A stretch of 14,494 bases of DNA from Planctomycetaceae bacterium. GTDB lineage: Bacteria > Planctomycetota > Planctomycetia > Pirellulales > Thermoguttaceae. Shown here piece after piece: positions 7,840-14,145 of this stretch (position 1 is the stretch's first letter; every line of letters starts with the position of its first letter). Where the stretch lies: assembly GCA_031267635.1 (NCBI GenBank), contig JAIRYX010000185.1, positions 1 to 14,494 of the forward strand, in the 5' to 3' direction. Position numbers and translations under genes: made by a program. The notes below the pieces were generated by a model. It was not told the origin of the DNA, made no database searches, and was given only the letters and a program-made list of their open reading frames with translations.

Positions 7840-10515
7840 TTACTGATTTTCCGATATCTCTGATGCTGGCGCGGTTGTTCCTTCCGTTGCGTCATTTGAT
7901 ATTTCTGTTACCATTTCAGTCGGCGTTATGGTTTCTGCCGATGGATTGATTGACGTTGTTTCGGGTTCTTCGATCGGCGCTTCTTCGGTCATTTCCGACG
8001 CGGTAGCCGCAGCTTTTTCTTCTTCCGCTTTCTTGCGAGCTTCAGCGCGTTCTGTCGGCGTTTTCGGAATCCAAACAAACTGAATGACTGCGTCAAATCG
8101 CCGCACATCTAATCTTTGATCGGGAGGAAGGGTTTTGAGAGTATTCACAACGCTCTGCGCTCCGCCGCCACCACCCATTATATTTCCTGACGCTCCACCG
8201 CCGCTATTATTTTGAGCAAGAGCAATTAACGGATTCACACCGCCACCGTACCCTGAAGTTCCACCGACTCCCAATGTCGTACTCAAAGCGTCGTCGGCAT
8301 AGCCCATATTCATACCGTTGCCGCCCACTGCTCCGCCGCGTCCGCTGCCGTAACCGCCGCGTCCGCCGGTTTGCCCTTGCGTTTTCAAGAATTTTGTTCT
8401 TTGTTGAAGGATGGCTTTTTGAATTTCTTTTTGCAAAACGCTCGGATCGACGATTGTTTTTTCTTCCGGCACATTGTATTTTAACAAAACCGGATGACTG
8501 AATCCAAATTCTTTCATCGTCACTGCTTCAACTTTCACCGGGGCGTTGGTCGAAAATGATTGTTCAGAGAGCGACGATGGAAGTTCCACTTCGTTATAAC
8601 GTAAATTTTTGAACAACGTTTGGCGGACATATTCCGCACCAGTATCCCAGAAATTGACTTCTCTTGCTTCATACTTGGGATCGTTTTTTGATTTTTCCTG
8701 TTCAATTCTTGGGTCAGGGTTGTGAAAATGATAAATCGGCATTTGCACAATATAACCAGCTCCTTCCGGTGCAACAGCACGCTCAACACCAGTTGACGTT
8801 TTATCGCCGGAAACTCCTCCTTCTCCCGAAGAAGCAGTATTGCTTGCCATGGATGATGCGGAAGAATCTGTTGCGGAATCATCTGAAGCAGCGCTGCTCG
8901 CCGCCCCGCCTTCTCCCGCCGGTTCCTCCAACGGATCAATAATATAAGCGCCTGCGGGGAGAGTTTTCACAATTTCCCACCATTCCGCGCCGAGGTCTTC
9001 AACTTTTTGCACGTCAATATTCGTAATGTAAATACGATCTTGCCATTCAAGCGGTAGATCGGGATTTTCTCGATTCGGATTGTTTTGCGGCAACGCTTTA
9101 TTTAATACGTAAAAAAATTCTGGCCACCGAATACGCCCTTCGATATTTCCGGTCAACGTTGCACCGACTTTATCAACTTCATCAAATTCCGAGGTGGCTT
9201 GGGTTTCCTGATCAATGAAATTTTTTGATGTGCTGGCTGCGCTATTCGCTTGATTTTCCGCCGATTTCATCGCCGAATTTTGAAGCGGCGCATACGCGCT
9301 GGTTACGCTCATAAACGGCACAATAAAGCCGAGCATCAACGCCGCCGCTCCCGCAAGCAACCAGGGTTTTTTGTTGTTGATAAGCCGTTGCGTTACCACT
9401 TCCGTGGGAATCAGATTCGTGCCAATCGCAGATTCGTTCAACATTTGGAGCGTCAAACCATAACAAATACCAAACGTACTGACGTTTTCCATAAACGTCG
9501 AATTGGCAATCACATCGTCGCCGACCAGTTTTTGAAATCGCGGCAATCGTACCACTTCATAACCAAGATTTTGACGTAAAAACTGTAACAAACCGGGAAG
9601 TTTTGTCGGACTGCCGAGCGCAAGAATTTTTGTGAATTTCGCTTTTCTATCCAAGCTGGAATAAAATTCAACGGAACGATTCACTTCCGTCAGTAGTTCA
9701 TTAAACACCGGACGCATCACTTGGAAAACCGCTTTCGGGTCTTGACTGGCGGCGACATTCCGTTTCAGATGCTCGGCGTTTGAAAACATAAGTTTCATTC
9801 CTTTGGTGATGGCTTTAGTGAAATTATTACCGCCGATAGTAATATTTCGCACCCAAATTTTCACGCCGTTTGTAATAACAACGTCGCTGGAATCCGTGCC
9901 GAGACAGAGAACCACCGTATAATTGTTGAAACTCTGTCCGCCGTCGCCGCCTTGAATTTGCGTTAAATCGAATTGATCGTAAGCGGCAAAATTATAAAGA
10001 GCAAGCGGCGCACTTTGAATACAATCAATAGGAATCCCCGCTTTTTCAAACGGAAACAATGCGCGTGCGGCAAATTCCCGTTTCATAGCGAACATTCCGA
10101 TTTCCGAATCAACAAGCGTGTTTCCTTGCATACTTCCGCCAACAAGCGGTTGGTAATCCCAAACGACGTCTTCCAGCGCAAAGGGTAACCATTGTTTTGC
10201 TTCCAACTGAATAATGTCGGGAAGTTTTTTTCTATCCACCGGCGGAAGTTTCAAAAATCGGGAAATCGTATTTTGACCGGAAACGGAAATTGCCACTTTA
10301 CTTTTGAAAACATCGTTCCGTGAAACGAAAGTCGTCAACGATTCCGCGATAATTTCGGCGATTTCGGCTCCCGGCTGCGAAAGAATTTTAGAATGTTCGA
10401 TATAATCGAAAGCCAACGCTTCAATTGTTCCGGGGTCGCTACCGACTCGGCATTGAAGCGCTTTCAACGACGTATTTCCGATGTCAATTGCCCAAACCGG
10501 GGTACTTTTTGCCAT
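7840..10515 (-). CDS. pilM: PilM-like ATPase-fold protein fused to a PilN-like membrane domain
   Basis: I place the start at ATG 10515, with GGGAG 8 bases upstream; the in-frame TTG at 10530 would lie over the ribosome binding site. The product has 891 residues. Residues 1-360 match PilM, the actin-like cytoplasmic protein of type IV pilus platforms: AIDIGNTSLKAL at 9-20 is the phosphate-1 loop, ISRFLKLPPVDRKKLPD and LEAKQWLPFALEDVVWDY (about 84-121) are typical PilM segments, and LALGSPTKLPGL (298-309) is the adenosine-type motif. A membrane segment follows at about 384-405. The next region (about 411-510, with RWPEFFYVLNKALP and IYITNIDVQKV) resembles the PilN periplasmic domain, so this looks like a PilM-PilN fusion. 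Gly-rich stretches lie at about 715-785, and the tail is acidic. It is the first gene of the operon and is divergent from the DUF1559 prepilin. Confidence 0.85.
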   Translation of the reverse strand: MAKSTPVWAIDIGNTSLKALQCRVGSDPGTIEALAFDYIEHSKILSQPGAEIAEIIAESLTTFVSRNDVFKSKVAISVSGQNTISRFLKLPPVDRKKLPDIIQLEAKQWLPFALEDVVWDYQPLVGGSMQGNTLVDSEIGMFAMKREFAARALFPFEKAGIPIDCIQSAPLALYNFAAYDQFDLTQIQGGDGGQSFNNYTVVLCLGTDSSDVVITNGVKIWVRNITIGGNNFTKAITKGMKLMFSNAEHLKRNVAASQDPKAVFQVMRPVFNELLTEVNRSVEFYSSLDRKAKFTKILALGSPTKLPGLLQFLRQNLGYEVVRLPRFQKLVGDDVIANSTFMENVSTFGICYGLTLQMLNESAIGTNLIPTEVVTQRLINNKKPWLLAGAAALMLGFIVPFMSVTSAYAPLQNSAMKSAENQANSAASTSKNFIDQETQATSEFDEVDKVGATLTGNIEGRIRWPEFFYVLNKALPQNNPNRENPDLPLEWQDRIYITNIDVQKVEDLGAEWWEIVKTLPAGAYIIDPLEEPAGEGGAASSAASDDSATDSSASSMASNTASSGEGGVSGDKTSTGVERAVAPEGAGYIVQMPIYHFHNPDPRIEQEKSKNDPKYEAREVNFWDTGAEYVRQTLFKNLRYNEVELPSSLSEQSFSTNAPVKVEAVTMKEFGFSHPVLLKYNVPEEKTIVDPSVLQKEIQKAILQQRTKFLKTQGQTGGRGGYGSGRGGAVGGNGMNMGYADDALSTTLGVGGTSGYGGGVNPLIALAQNNSGGGASGNIMGGGGGAQSVVNTLKTLPPDQRLDVRRFDAVIQFVWIPKTPTERAEARKKAEEEKAAATASEMTEEAPIEEPETTSINPSAETITPTEMVTEISNDATEGTTAPASEISENQ

Positions 10516-10566
10516 CTTTCCGGCTCCCAAATGGTTGATGTTTGACGATTAAATTTGTCTTTGAGT

Positions 10567-10596
10567 ATTATATTTATTTTCGGCGAATTTTACCAA
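10567..10596 (-). promoter_or_regulatory. candidate promoter of the pilM operon
   Basis: On the minus strand TATAAT (10572-10567, 6 of 6) is preceded after 18 bp by TTGGTA (10596-10591, 4 of 6 to TTGACA). Transcription would begin near 10560 and give a leader of about 45 bases before the ATG at 10515. The minus-10 match is exact, but AT-rich surroundings make chance matches likely. Confidence 0.4.
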
Positions 10597-11029
10597 AATT
10601 GCAAATTTTTGCTCCGAAAAATTGATTTTTCTTACAACAATACTATGTTATTCCAAAACAAGGGATTTGCAATCAATTTGACAGATATTTGTCAAAAATA
10701 ATATTTTTATTTCAAAAGTAACATTTTTGTCAGATAACGCCGTTTGAAACCGCTGTTGTAAGTTAAATTTTGAAACAAAAACAACAAGACAATCCAAAAC
10801 GCATCTCGGACATTTGATTTGTTCTATAATAAAATAGCAATTCAATAATAATTTTGAAAAGGGTAACGAAAAGAATAATTGATAATAGAGCAAGTACACT
10901 ATTTTCTATTCTGCGCAATAATCTGTTTTTTGTCAAGAAAAAAATAAATTTTATTGTAGCTCTTTACGAAGTTCCTCAATTTCTCTTGATATGAAAAATG
11001 TCAAGTGAAATTGCGTGACTTTGTAGTAG
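10597..11029. other. AT-rich intergenic region between divergent genes
   Basis: I see no gene here. The 83-codon minus-strand open frame at 10648-10899 is hydrophobic and AT-driven, with no ribosome binding site or conserved motif. The stretch presumably holds upstream regulatory DNA for the pilM operon and, with 11030-11317, for the DUF1559 prepilin. Confidence 0.4.
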
Positions 11030-11110
11030 TTGCAGTTGATTTTACCGAAAATATTACTATTGCCGCCCTTATTTATAAAATCCCATTAGTAGCCAACAAA
11101 ACCCCCAAAA
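11030..11110 (-). mobile_element. palindromic repeat family A, copy 4 (half-copy remnant)
   Basis: The block TTTTACCGAAAATATTACTATTGCCGCCCTTATTTATAAA...CATTAGTAGCC matches the inner arm of copies 2, 3 and 5. It then continues AACAAAACCCCCAAA, which in full copies is found next to the opposite arm read in reverse, as in copy 1. The other arm and both ends are missing. It is a remnant, lying about 90 bp upstream of the candidate prepilin promoter. Confidence 0.6.
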
Positions 11111-11199
11111 TCCGAAATAAGCAGAAATTTCGTTGTATTCGCGACAAAAAAATATTTTAAAGATTTTCAAGAAAATTTCAAAATACCCCACATTCCTCT

Positions 11200-11227
11200 T
11201 TGAAGATTTCAAATTTTGGTGTATGAT
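11200..11227 (+). promoter_or_regulatory. candidate promoter of the DUF1559 prepilin gene
   Basis: TTGAAG (11200-11205, 4 of 6) and TATGAT (11222-11227, 5 of 6) are spaced by 16 bp. The transcript would begin near 11234 and place the hairpin at 11251-11276 in the leader, about 40 bases before the start codon. Confidence 0.35.
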
Positions 11228-11250
11228 AATAATCAATCAAATTAACTGTT

Positions 11251-11276
11251 AGGCAAAATCACAGTGATTTTTGCCT
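11251..11276 (+). promoter_or_regulatory. leader hairpin upstream of the DUF1559 prepilin
   Basis: AGGCAAAATCA and TGATTTTTGCCT are inverted repeats separated by CAG, giving a stem of 11 pairs with one bulge. It sits about 27 bp upstream of the ribosome binding site. It is followed by TTCAAATTTT, so it might terminate upstream transcription, attenuate, or stabilise the mRNA. The sequence does not settle which. Confidence 0.4.
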
Positions 11277-11303
11277 TTCAAATTTTCCAAAAACTTGAGA
11301 TGT

Positions 11304-11310
11304 AAGGAGG
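11304..11310 (+). promoter_or_regulatory. perfect Shine-Dalgarno sequence for ATG 11318
   Basis: AAGGAGG lies 7 bases before ATG 11318-11320 and is the strongest ribosome binding site in the window. It marks 11318 as the natural start of the prepilin gene, although that ATG is currently out of frame with the main open frame. Confidence 0.8.
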
Positions 11311-11317
11311 TTCAGCG

Positions 11318-11389
11318 ATGAAAAAATTGAACAAAGCGTTTAAGTTTTGCGAAGTGTGTCAAAATATACCAGGGGGGGGGGGTACGTAA
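11318..11389 (+). CDS. leader peptide or out-of-frame 5' end of the prepilin gene
   Basis: From the well-supported ATG the frame reads MKKLNKAFKFCEVCQNIP, then four glycines and Thr, and stops at TAA 11387-11389 (23 residues). The glycines come from the run of 11 G. With 12 G the same ATG would read GGGGYVKWFIYH and continue through FTLVELLVVIAIIG to 12555, giving 412 residues. I therefore regard this as the true N-terminus of the downstream gene in a frameshifted state, not an independent peptide gene. Confidence 0.6.
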   Translation: MKKLNKAFKFCEVCQNIPGGGGT

Positions 11390-12555
11390 AATGGTTTATA
11401 TACCATATTTTACGTGCGATTTCCCTCTTTTTTGCCCGTGTTATTGCGAGCATTTCTGCCCGATTTGGAAAACAATTTTCTGTTCGTCGAGCATTTACGC
11501 TGGTCGAACTTCTCGTGGTGATTGCGATCATTGGAATCTTGATTGCATTACTCTTGCCGGCAGTTCAAGCTGCACGCGAAGCGGCAAGGAGAATGCAATG
11601 CCTTAACAACTTGAAACAGTATTCGCTTGCTTTGCACAACCATCACATTACCCATGATGCGTTTCCCGCAAAAAACAGCGTGCTCAAACATAAAACAGCT
11701 GCAGGTGCAGAGTATTCCTGTAATGAATGGTCTGCAAATACGTTTCTGCTCCCCTACATCGAACAGCAGGCACGTTATGAAGGGATTGTCTCTTTTGTCT
11801 TGACGAGCAATGCTGCTTGGTACCCGTTTACCGCCCAGCCACCAACTAGAGGAGTAATCCCAATACTATGTTGTCCGTCAGATAACAACTCAAAAACGGA
11901 AAACACACAATGGAATGTAGCAAAAACAAGTATTGTTTTTGCTCTGGGGGATACTATTGCAACATTGACCACAACCGGGGTTGGTGAACGCTCTGCTTTT
12001 GTTAGCTTAACAGGCAAGAATATATCCGCTATAGCAGATGGAACAAGTAATACAATTGCCGCCAGTGAGACCAGAGTGGCGAATGGTTTCAACCGTGATG
12101 CCGGAGGTTGTTCAATGAATAACGTAGGCGCCAGTTTAACAACGAATCCGCGTCAATGTCTTGATTACATTGATCCGGCGAATAAACGTTTTTTAAAATC
12201 AACTTATAACGGTGTGTTCTTGGGCGGCGCAAATACTTACGATACCCAGCGTGGCTCTCTTGCTTATCGTGGAGTGGATCAGCAAGTAGCATTTTGTACT
12301 GTATTACCTCCTAATACAGCAAATTGCTCAAGCGGGAACTACACAACGTATGGAACTTATACCGCTTCTAGTAGCCATACCGGCGGAGTTAATGTTGCCT
12401 TTTTTGACGGTTCGGGACAATTTATGACTGACGCAATTAATTGCATCACAACCGGAATCACCGTACCGCAACAAGTAACCGGCGGCAGAAGTGAATTTGG
12501 TATTTGGGGCGCATTGGGTTCGCTCAATGGCAACGAAGCCGTTGCGATGCCGTAA
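11347..12555 (+). CDS. DUF1559 prepilin-like protein, start frameshifted by a G tract
   Basis: The main frame encodes a planctomycete DUF1559 protein. A prepilin cleavage site lies between A (11491-11493) and F (11494) in RRA-FTLVELLVVIAIIG; then come ILIALLLPAVQAAREAARRMQC and NNLKQYSLALHNHH. The C-terminus has H-X9-DG (H at 12376, DG at 12406-12411). These proteins are pilin or pseudopilin-like subunits, processed by prepilin peptidase and assembled by a PilM/N/O-type platform such as the one encoded next door. In this frame the only starts before the pilin core are TTG 11347 and GTG 11356, neither with a ribosome binding site. The strong site and ATG at 11304-11320 are out of frame because of 11 G at 11372-11382; 12 G or 9 G would join them. 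The leader before the cleavage site would be about 59 residues, far longer than usual, with its own hydrophobic stretch (WFIYHILRAISLFFARVIA). Family assignment is firm; the expression state is inferred. Confidence 0.9.
   Translation: MRSVSKYTRGGGYVKWFIYHILRAISLFFARVIASISARFGKQFSVRRAFTLVELLVVIAIIGILIALLLPAVQAAREAARRMQCLNNLKQYSLALHNHHITHDAFPAKNSVLKHKTAAGAEYSCNEWSANTFLLPYIEQQARYEGIVSFVLTSNAAWYPFTAQPPTRGVIPILCCPSDNNSKTENTQWNVAKTSIVFALGDTIATLTTTGVGERSAFVSLTGKNISAIADGTSNTIAASETRVANGFNRDAGGCSMNNVGASLTTNPRQCLDYIDPANKRFLKSTYNGVFLGGANTYDTQRGSLAYRGVDQQVAFCTVLPPNTANCSSGNYTTYGTYTASSSHTGGVNVAFFDGSGQFMTDAINCITTGITVPQQVTGGRSEFGIWGALGSLNGNEAVAMP
11372..11382 (+). repeat. homopolymer tract of 11 G in the 5' end of the prepilin gene
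   Basis: Eleven consecutive G follow ATACCA and precede TACGTAAAATGG in otherwise AT-rich DNA. The tract lies 18 codons after the good ATG. Slippage by plus one or minus two bases would restore the reading frame to the pilin core. This is the classic arrangement of a contingency locus, but homopolymer length is also the most error-prone thing in a sequence assembly. Confidence 0.85.
11384..11415 (+). repeat. inverted repeat immediately downstream of the G tract
   Basis: ACGTAAAATGGT (11384-11395) pairs with ACCATATTTTACGT (11402-11415) apart from a 2-base bulge, with a 6-base loop. It begins two bases after the G run. A hairpin here might favour polymerase or ribosome slippage on the tract, or be chance. 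Confidence 0.45.
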
Positions 12556-12579
12556 TTTTTGAAACGTGATTTTGATAAG

Positions 12580-12643
12580 AAGACAAAGATAACAGAAATC
12601 GAAATGATTGAAAAATTTTTCGTCATAAGATTTCTGTTGTCTT
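12580..12643 (+). terminator. possible terminator hairpin after the DUF1559 gene
   Basis: AAGACA...ACAGAAATC (12580-12600) pairs with GATTTCTGTTGTCTT (12629-12643). The core is 9 perfect pairs, extended by AAGACA/TGTCTT across a small bulge, with a 28-base AT-rich loop. It lies 25 bp after the stop codon. No clean T run follows the stem, so termination efficiency is uncertain. Confidence 0.4.
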
Positions 12644-12699
12644 GTCGGAAATTAAAATCGAAATTTAATGGGAATTTCCAAAAACTTCAATTTGTGAGT

Positions 12700-12828
12700 G
12701 ATGTTAGTGCGGTGCGTCTTTAGTAGCAGTGAAAGTTTACTACCTGTGCCTTTATTATTTGCAAGGACAAAACATAAAGGAAAGTTATTGAACCGATTTG
12801 TACTACTAAAGGCGCATGTAACGATGTC
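12700..12828. repeat. diverged palindromic repeat, probably a decayed family A core
   Basis: GTGCGTCTTTAGTAGCA (12713-12729) is mirrored by GTACTACTAAAGGCGCATG (12800-12818). Inside, CCTTTATTATTTG (12749-12761) is mirrored by CAAAACATAAAGG (12768-12780). The order of blocks, with a TTTAGTAGC arm and then a CCTTTATT centre, parallels the core of the 330-bp repeat, but no terminal sequences remain. The stretch from 12644 to 13032 holds no supported gene. Confidence 0.45.
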
Positions 12829-12908
12829 TCTAGCTAAAGGTAGGTTATTAGAAGTTCTCTAATGTGTATAGACTCATTGCACTTTTTAATTCGTCCTTTT
12901 TAGACATT

Positions 12909-12947
12909 GATAACAAGATTGTCAGGATATAATAAAATCTTGTTATC
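12909..12947 (+). promoter_or_regulatory. perfect 12-bp inverted repeat upstream of the lipoprotein gene
   Basis: GATAACAAGATT (12909-12920) and AATCTTGTTATC (12936-12947) are exact reverse complements separated by 15 AT-rich bases, about 85 bp before the start codon at 13033. It may be a hairpin in the leader or a split operator for a dimeric regulator. A TATAAC hexamer at 12998-13003 lies downstream but has no good minus-35 partner. Confidence 0.4.
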
Positions 12948-13032
12948 TTGTCAATTCTGTCTGAAAAAACAAAAAACGAATTTTATGGTGTGATGAGTAT
13001 AACTTTAACCTTTAGTTTTTGGAGTAACGATA

Positions 13033-13545
13033 ATGAAACTTAACATAACAACATTGGCGTTTTGGAATGCGGTGATTTTGATTCCCGCTTTTTCCGGTTG
13101 CGGTTGTACATTGCCGTCGGACTTGCCGAAACTTTATCCAACGACAATCAAGATCATTCAAGACGGTCAAGAATTGAGTGACGCTTCTGTAACGATAATG
13201 CCTGTTGACGGAAGCGCATGGTACGCCAGTGCAAAAACCGACACACAAGGAAACGCTACCCTTTTAACACAAGGACAATATCCCGGCACAGCCACCGGAA
13301 AATATAAAGTTACAGTGTCAAAACGAGAAATCACACAGAGCAAAATCACCATTCCCGATCCAAACACGGATCCCACCGGACATGTAAAAGCTCTTGAACA
13401 AGCGAATAAAGAAGCCCTGGAATTCAATTTGGTTGATCTCAAATACTCGTCCGCTAACACAACACCGGAAGAAATTGAAATTACTTCAGCCAAGAATGAA
13501 AAAACGATTGACGTTGGAAAAACAGTAAGGATTGGCGTAAAATAA
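13033..13545 (+). CDS. small predicted lipoprotein with carboxypeptidase-regulatory-like domain
   Basis: The 170-residue protein starts at ATG 13033 with GGAG 8 bases upstream. The N-terminus MKLNITTLAFWNAVILIPAF is a signal peptide ending in FSGCGC, close to a lipobox (the canonical Leu is replaced by Phe), so the mature protein is probably lipid-anchored at Cys 23 (or Cys 25). Residues about 35-105 (YPTTIKIIQDGQELSDASVT, KTDTQGNATLL, PGTATGKYKVTVS) follow the beta-sandwich pattern of the transthyretin-like, carboxypeptidase-regulatory-like domains common in small planctomycete lipoproteins. The remainder is polar, ending TVRIGVK. Such genes often accompany DUF1559 genes, as here, but the molecular role is unknown. 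The 477-bp gap to the prepilin gene and the hairpins in it argue against simple co-transcription. A family A repeat starts 24 bp after the stop. Confidence 0.8.
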   Translation: MKLNITTLAFWNAVILIPAFSGCGCTLPSDLPKLYPTTIKIIQDGQELSDASVTIMPVDGSAWYASAKTDTQGNATLLTQGQYPGTATGKYKVTVSKREITQSKITIPDPNTDPTGHVKALEQANKEALEFNLVDLKYSSANTTPEEIEITSAKNEKTIDVGKTVRIGVK

Positions 13546-13569
13546 AGACTGCGTGTAAATATAAATTTT

Positions 13570-13896
13570 GTAACTATTCAGTTGATAAAACCCAACAAAT
13601 CCGCACGGCCACTGGGTAACTCTAGTCAATTTTACCGGAAAATATTACCATTGCAGCCCTTATTTATAAAATTCCTTTAGTAGCCCGAATTGTACCGCCA
13701 ATATGCGCCCTTATTTTTCGTTCCATTGTTTTGATAAAAATTCATGATCTAAAAAATAAGGGCATAAGGGCGCTATTTGGGGGCTTTGTTGGCTACTAAG
13801 GGAAACTTGATAAATAAGGGTTGCAATAATAAAGTCTTTCGGATAACTTTAACAGTTGCCAAGTGCGGATTTATTTGGTTTGAACGACTGAATATC
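13570..13896 (+). mobile_element. palindromic repeat family A, copy 5 (uninterrupted core)
   Basis: This is the copy without internal insertions, and it defines the family core of about 330 bp. It begins GTAACTATTCAGTTG and is mirrored at the right by CGACTGAATA. The inner arms carry TTTTACCGG, GCAGCCCTTATTTATAAA and TTTAGTAGCC, mirrored by GGCTACTAAGGGAAAC, GATAAATAAGGGTTGC and TCTTTCGGATAAC. The centre, GCGCCCTTATTTTT...AAAAATAAGGGC, is also self-complementary. The last five or six bases expected at the right end (GTTAC) and the second target duplication are missing, probably because the adjoining IS inserted there. Confidence 0.75.
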
Positions 13897-14145
13897 TAGT
13901 CGTCCCTGAAAAAGTTTCAGTGAAAATTTCATCGTCGCGATCTTATCAGTCACAAGTTCATTTGGTTCGCAAGCCAAGCGGTATAGCAAGGCGAATACGA
14001 AAAAATCAGCGTGGAACCGGGCGGTTCGCCGTTTCTTGGATGACAGGTGCGCAGCCGAACAAGGAACGGGCAAGAGAGGTGTCCGTTATTTTCTGAATCC
14101 GTTCTCGGAGTCGTGAAAGTCACGTAAAGGAGAAGAAGAATGTCG
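13897..14145 (-). mobile_element. non-coding end of the IS5-family element
   Basis: This stretch lies between the transposase stop codon and the repeat at 13570-13896 and is more GC-rich than its surroundings. Near its left edge CTGAAAAAGTTTCAG forms a hairpin, followed by TGAAAATTTCA. TAGTCGTCCCTGAAAAAG may be the terminal inverted repeat, but the other terminus is outside the window, so the boundary is inferred. A minus-strand open frame of 74 codons crosses the junction with the repeat and is probably not a gene. Confidence 0.4.

Noticed and set aside
7790..7840. Imperfect tandem repeat CCGCTAATCAATTA / CCGCTGACCGATTA after the pilM stop codon
   Set aside because: Only two 14-bp units with three mismatches in a short intergenic gap; too weak to call a functional repeat.
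10648..10899. 83-codon minus-strand open frame upstream of the pilM operon
   Set aside because: Hydrophobic AT-driven composition, no ribosome binding site, no motif, and it occupies the promoter region of the operon.
12701..12862. A 53-codon open frame starting MLVRCVFSSS
   Set aside because: It runs through a palindromic repeat, has only a weak GTGAG two bases before its ATG, and shows no recognisable motif, so openness is most likely chance.
1559..13896. CRISPR array, suggested by repeated blocks
   Set aside because: The repeats are long, palindromic and dispersed kilobases apart, with no regular spacing, short direct repeats or cas genes.
13849..14073. 74-codon minus-strand open frame
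   Set aside because: It crosses the junction between repeat copy 5 and the IS end, so it cannot be a conserved gene, and it has no ribosome binding site that I can see.
14100..14135. GTGAAAGTCACG string resembling the tip of group II intron domain V
   Set aside because: The lower stem and the catalytic AGC triad context are missing, no reverse transcriptase is present, and the stretch lies in the non-coding end of an IS5-type element.
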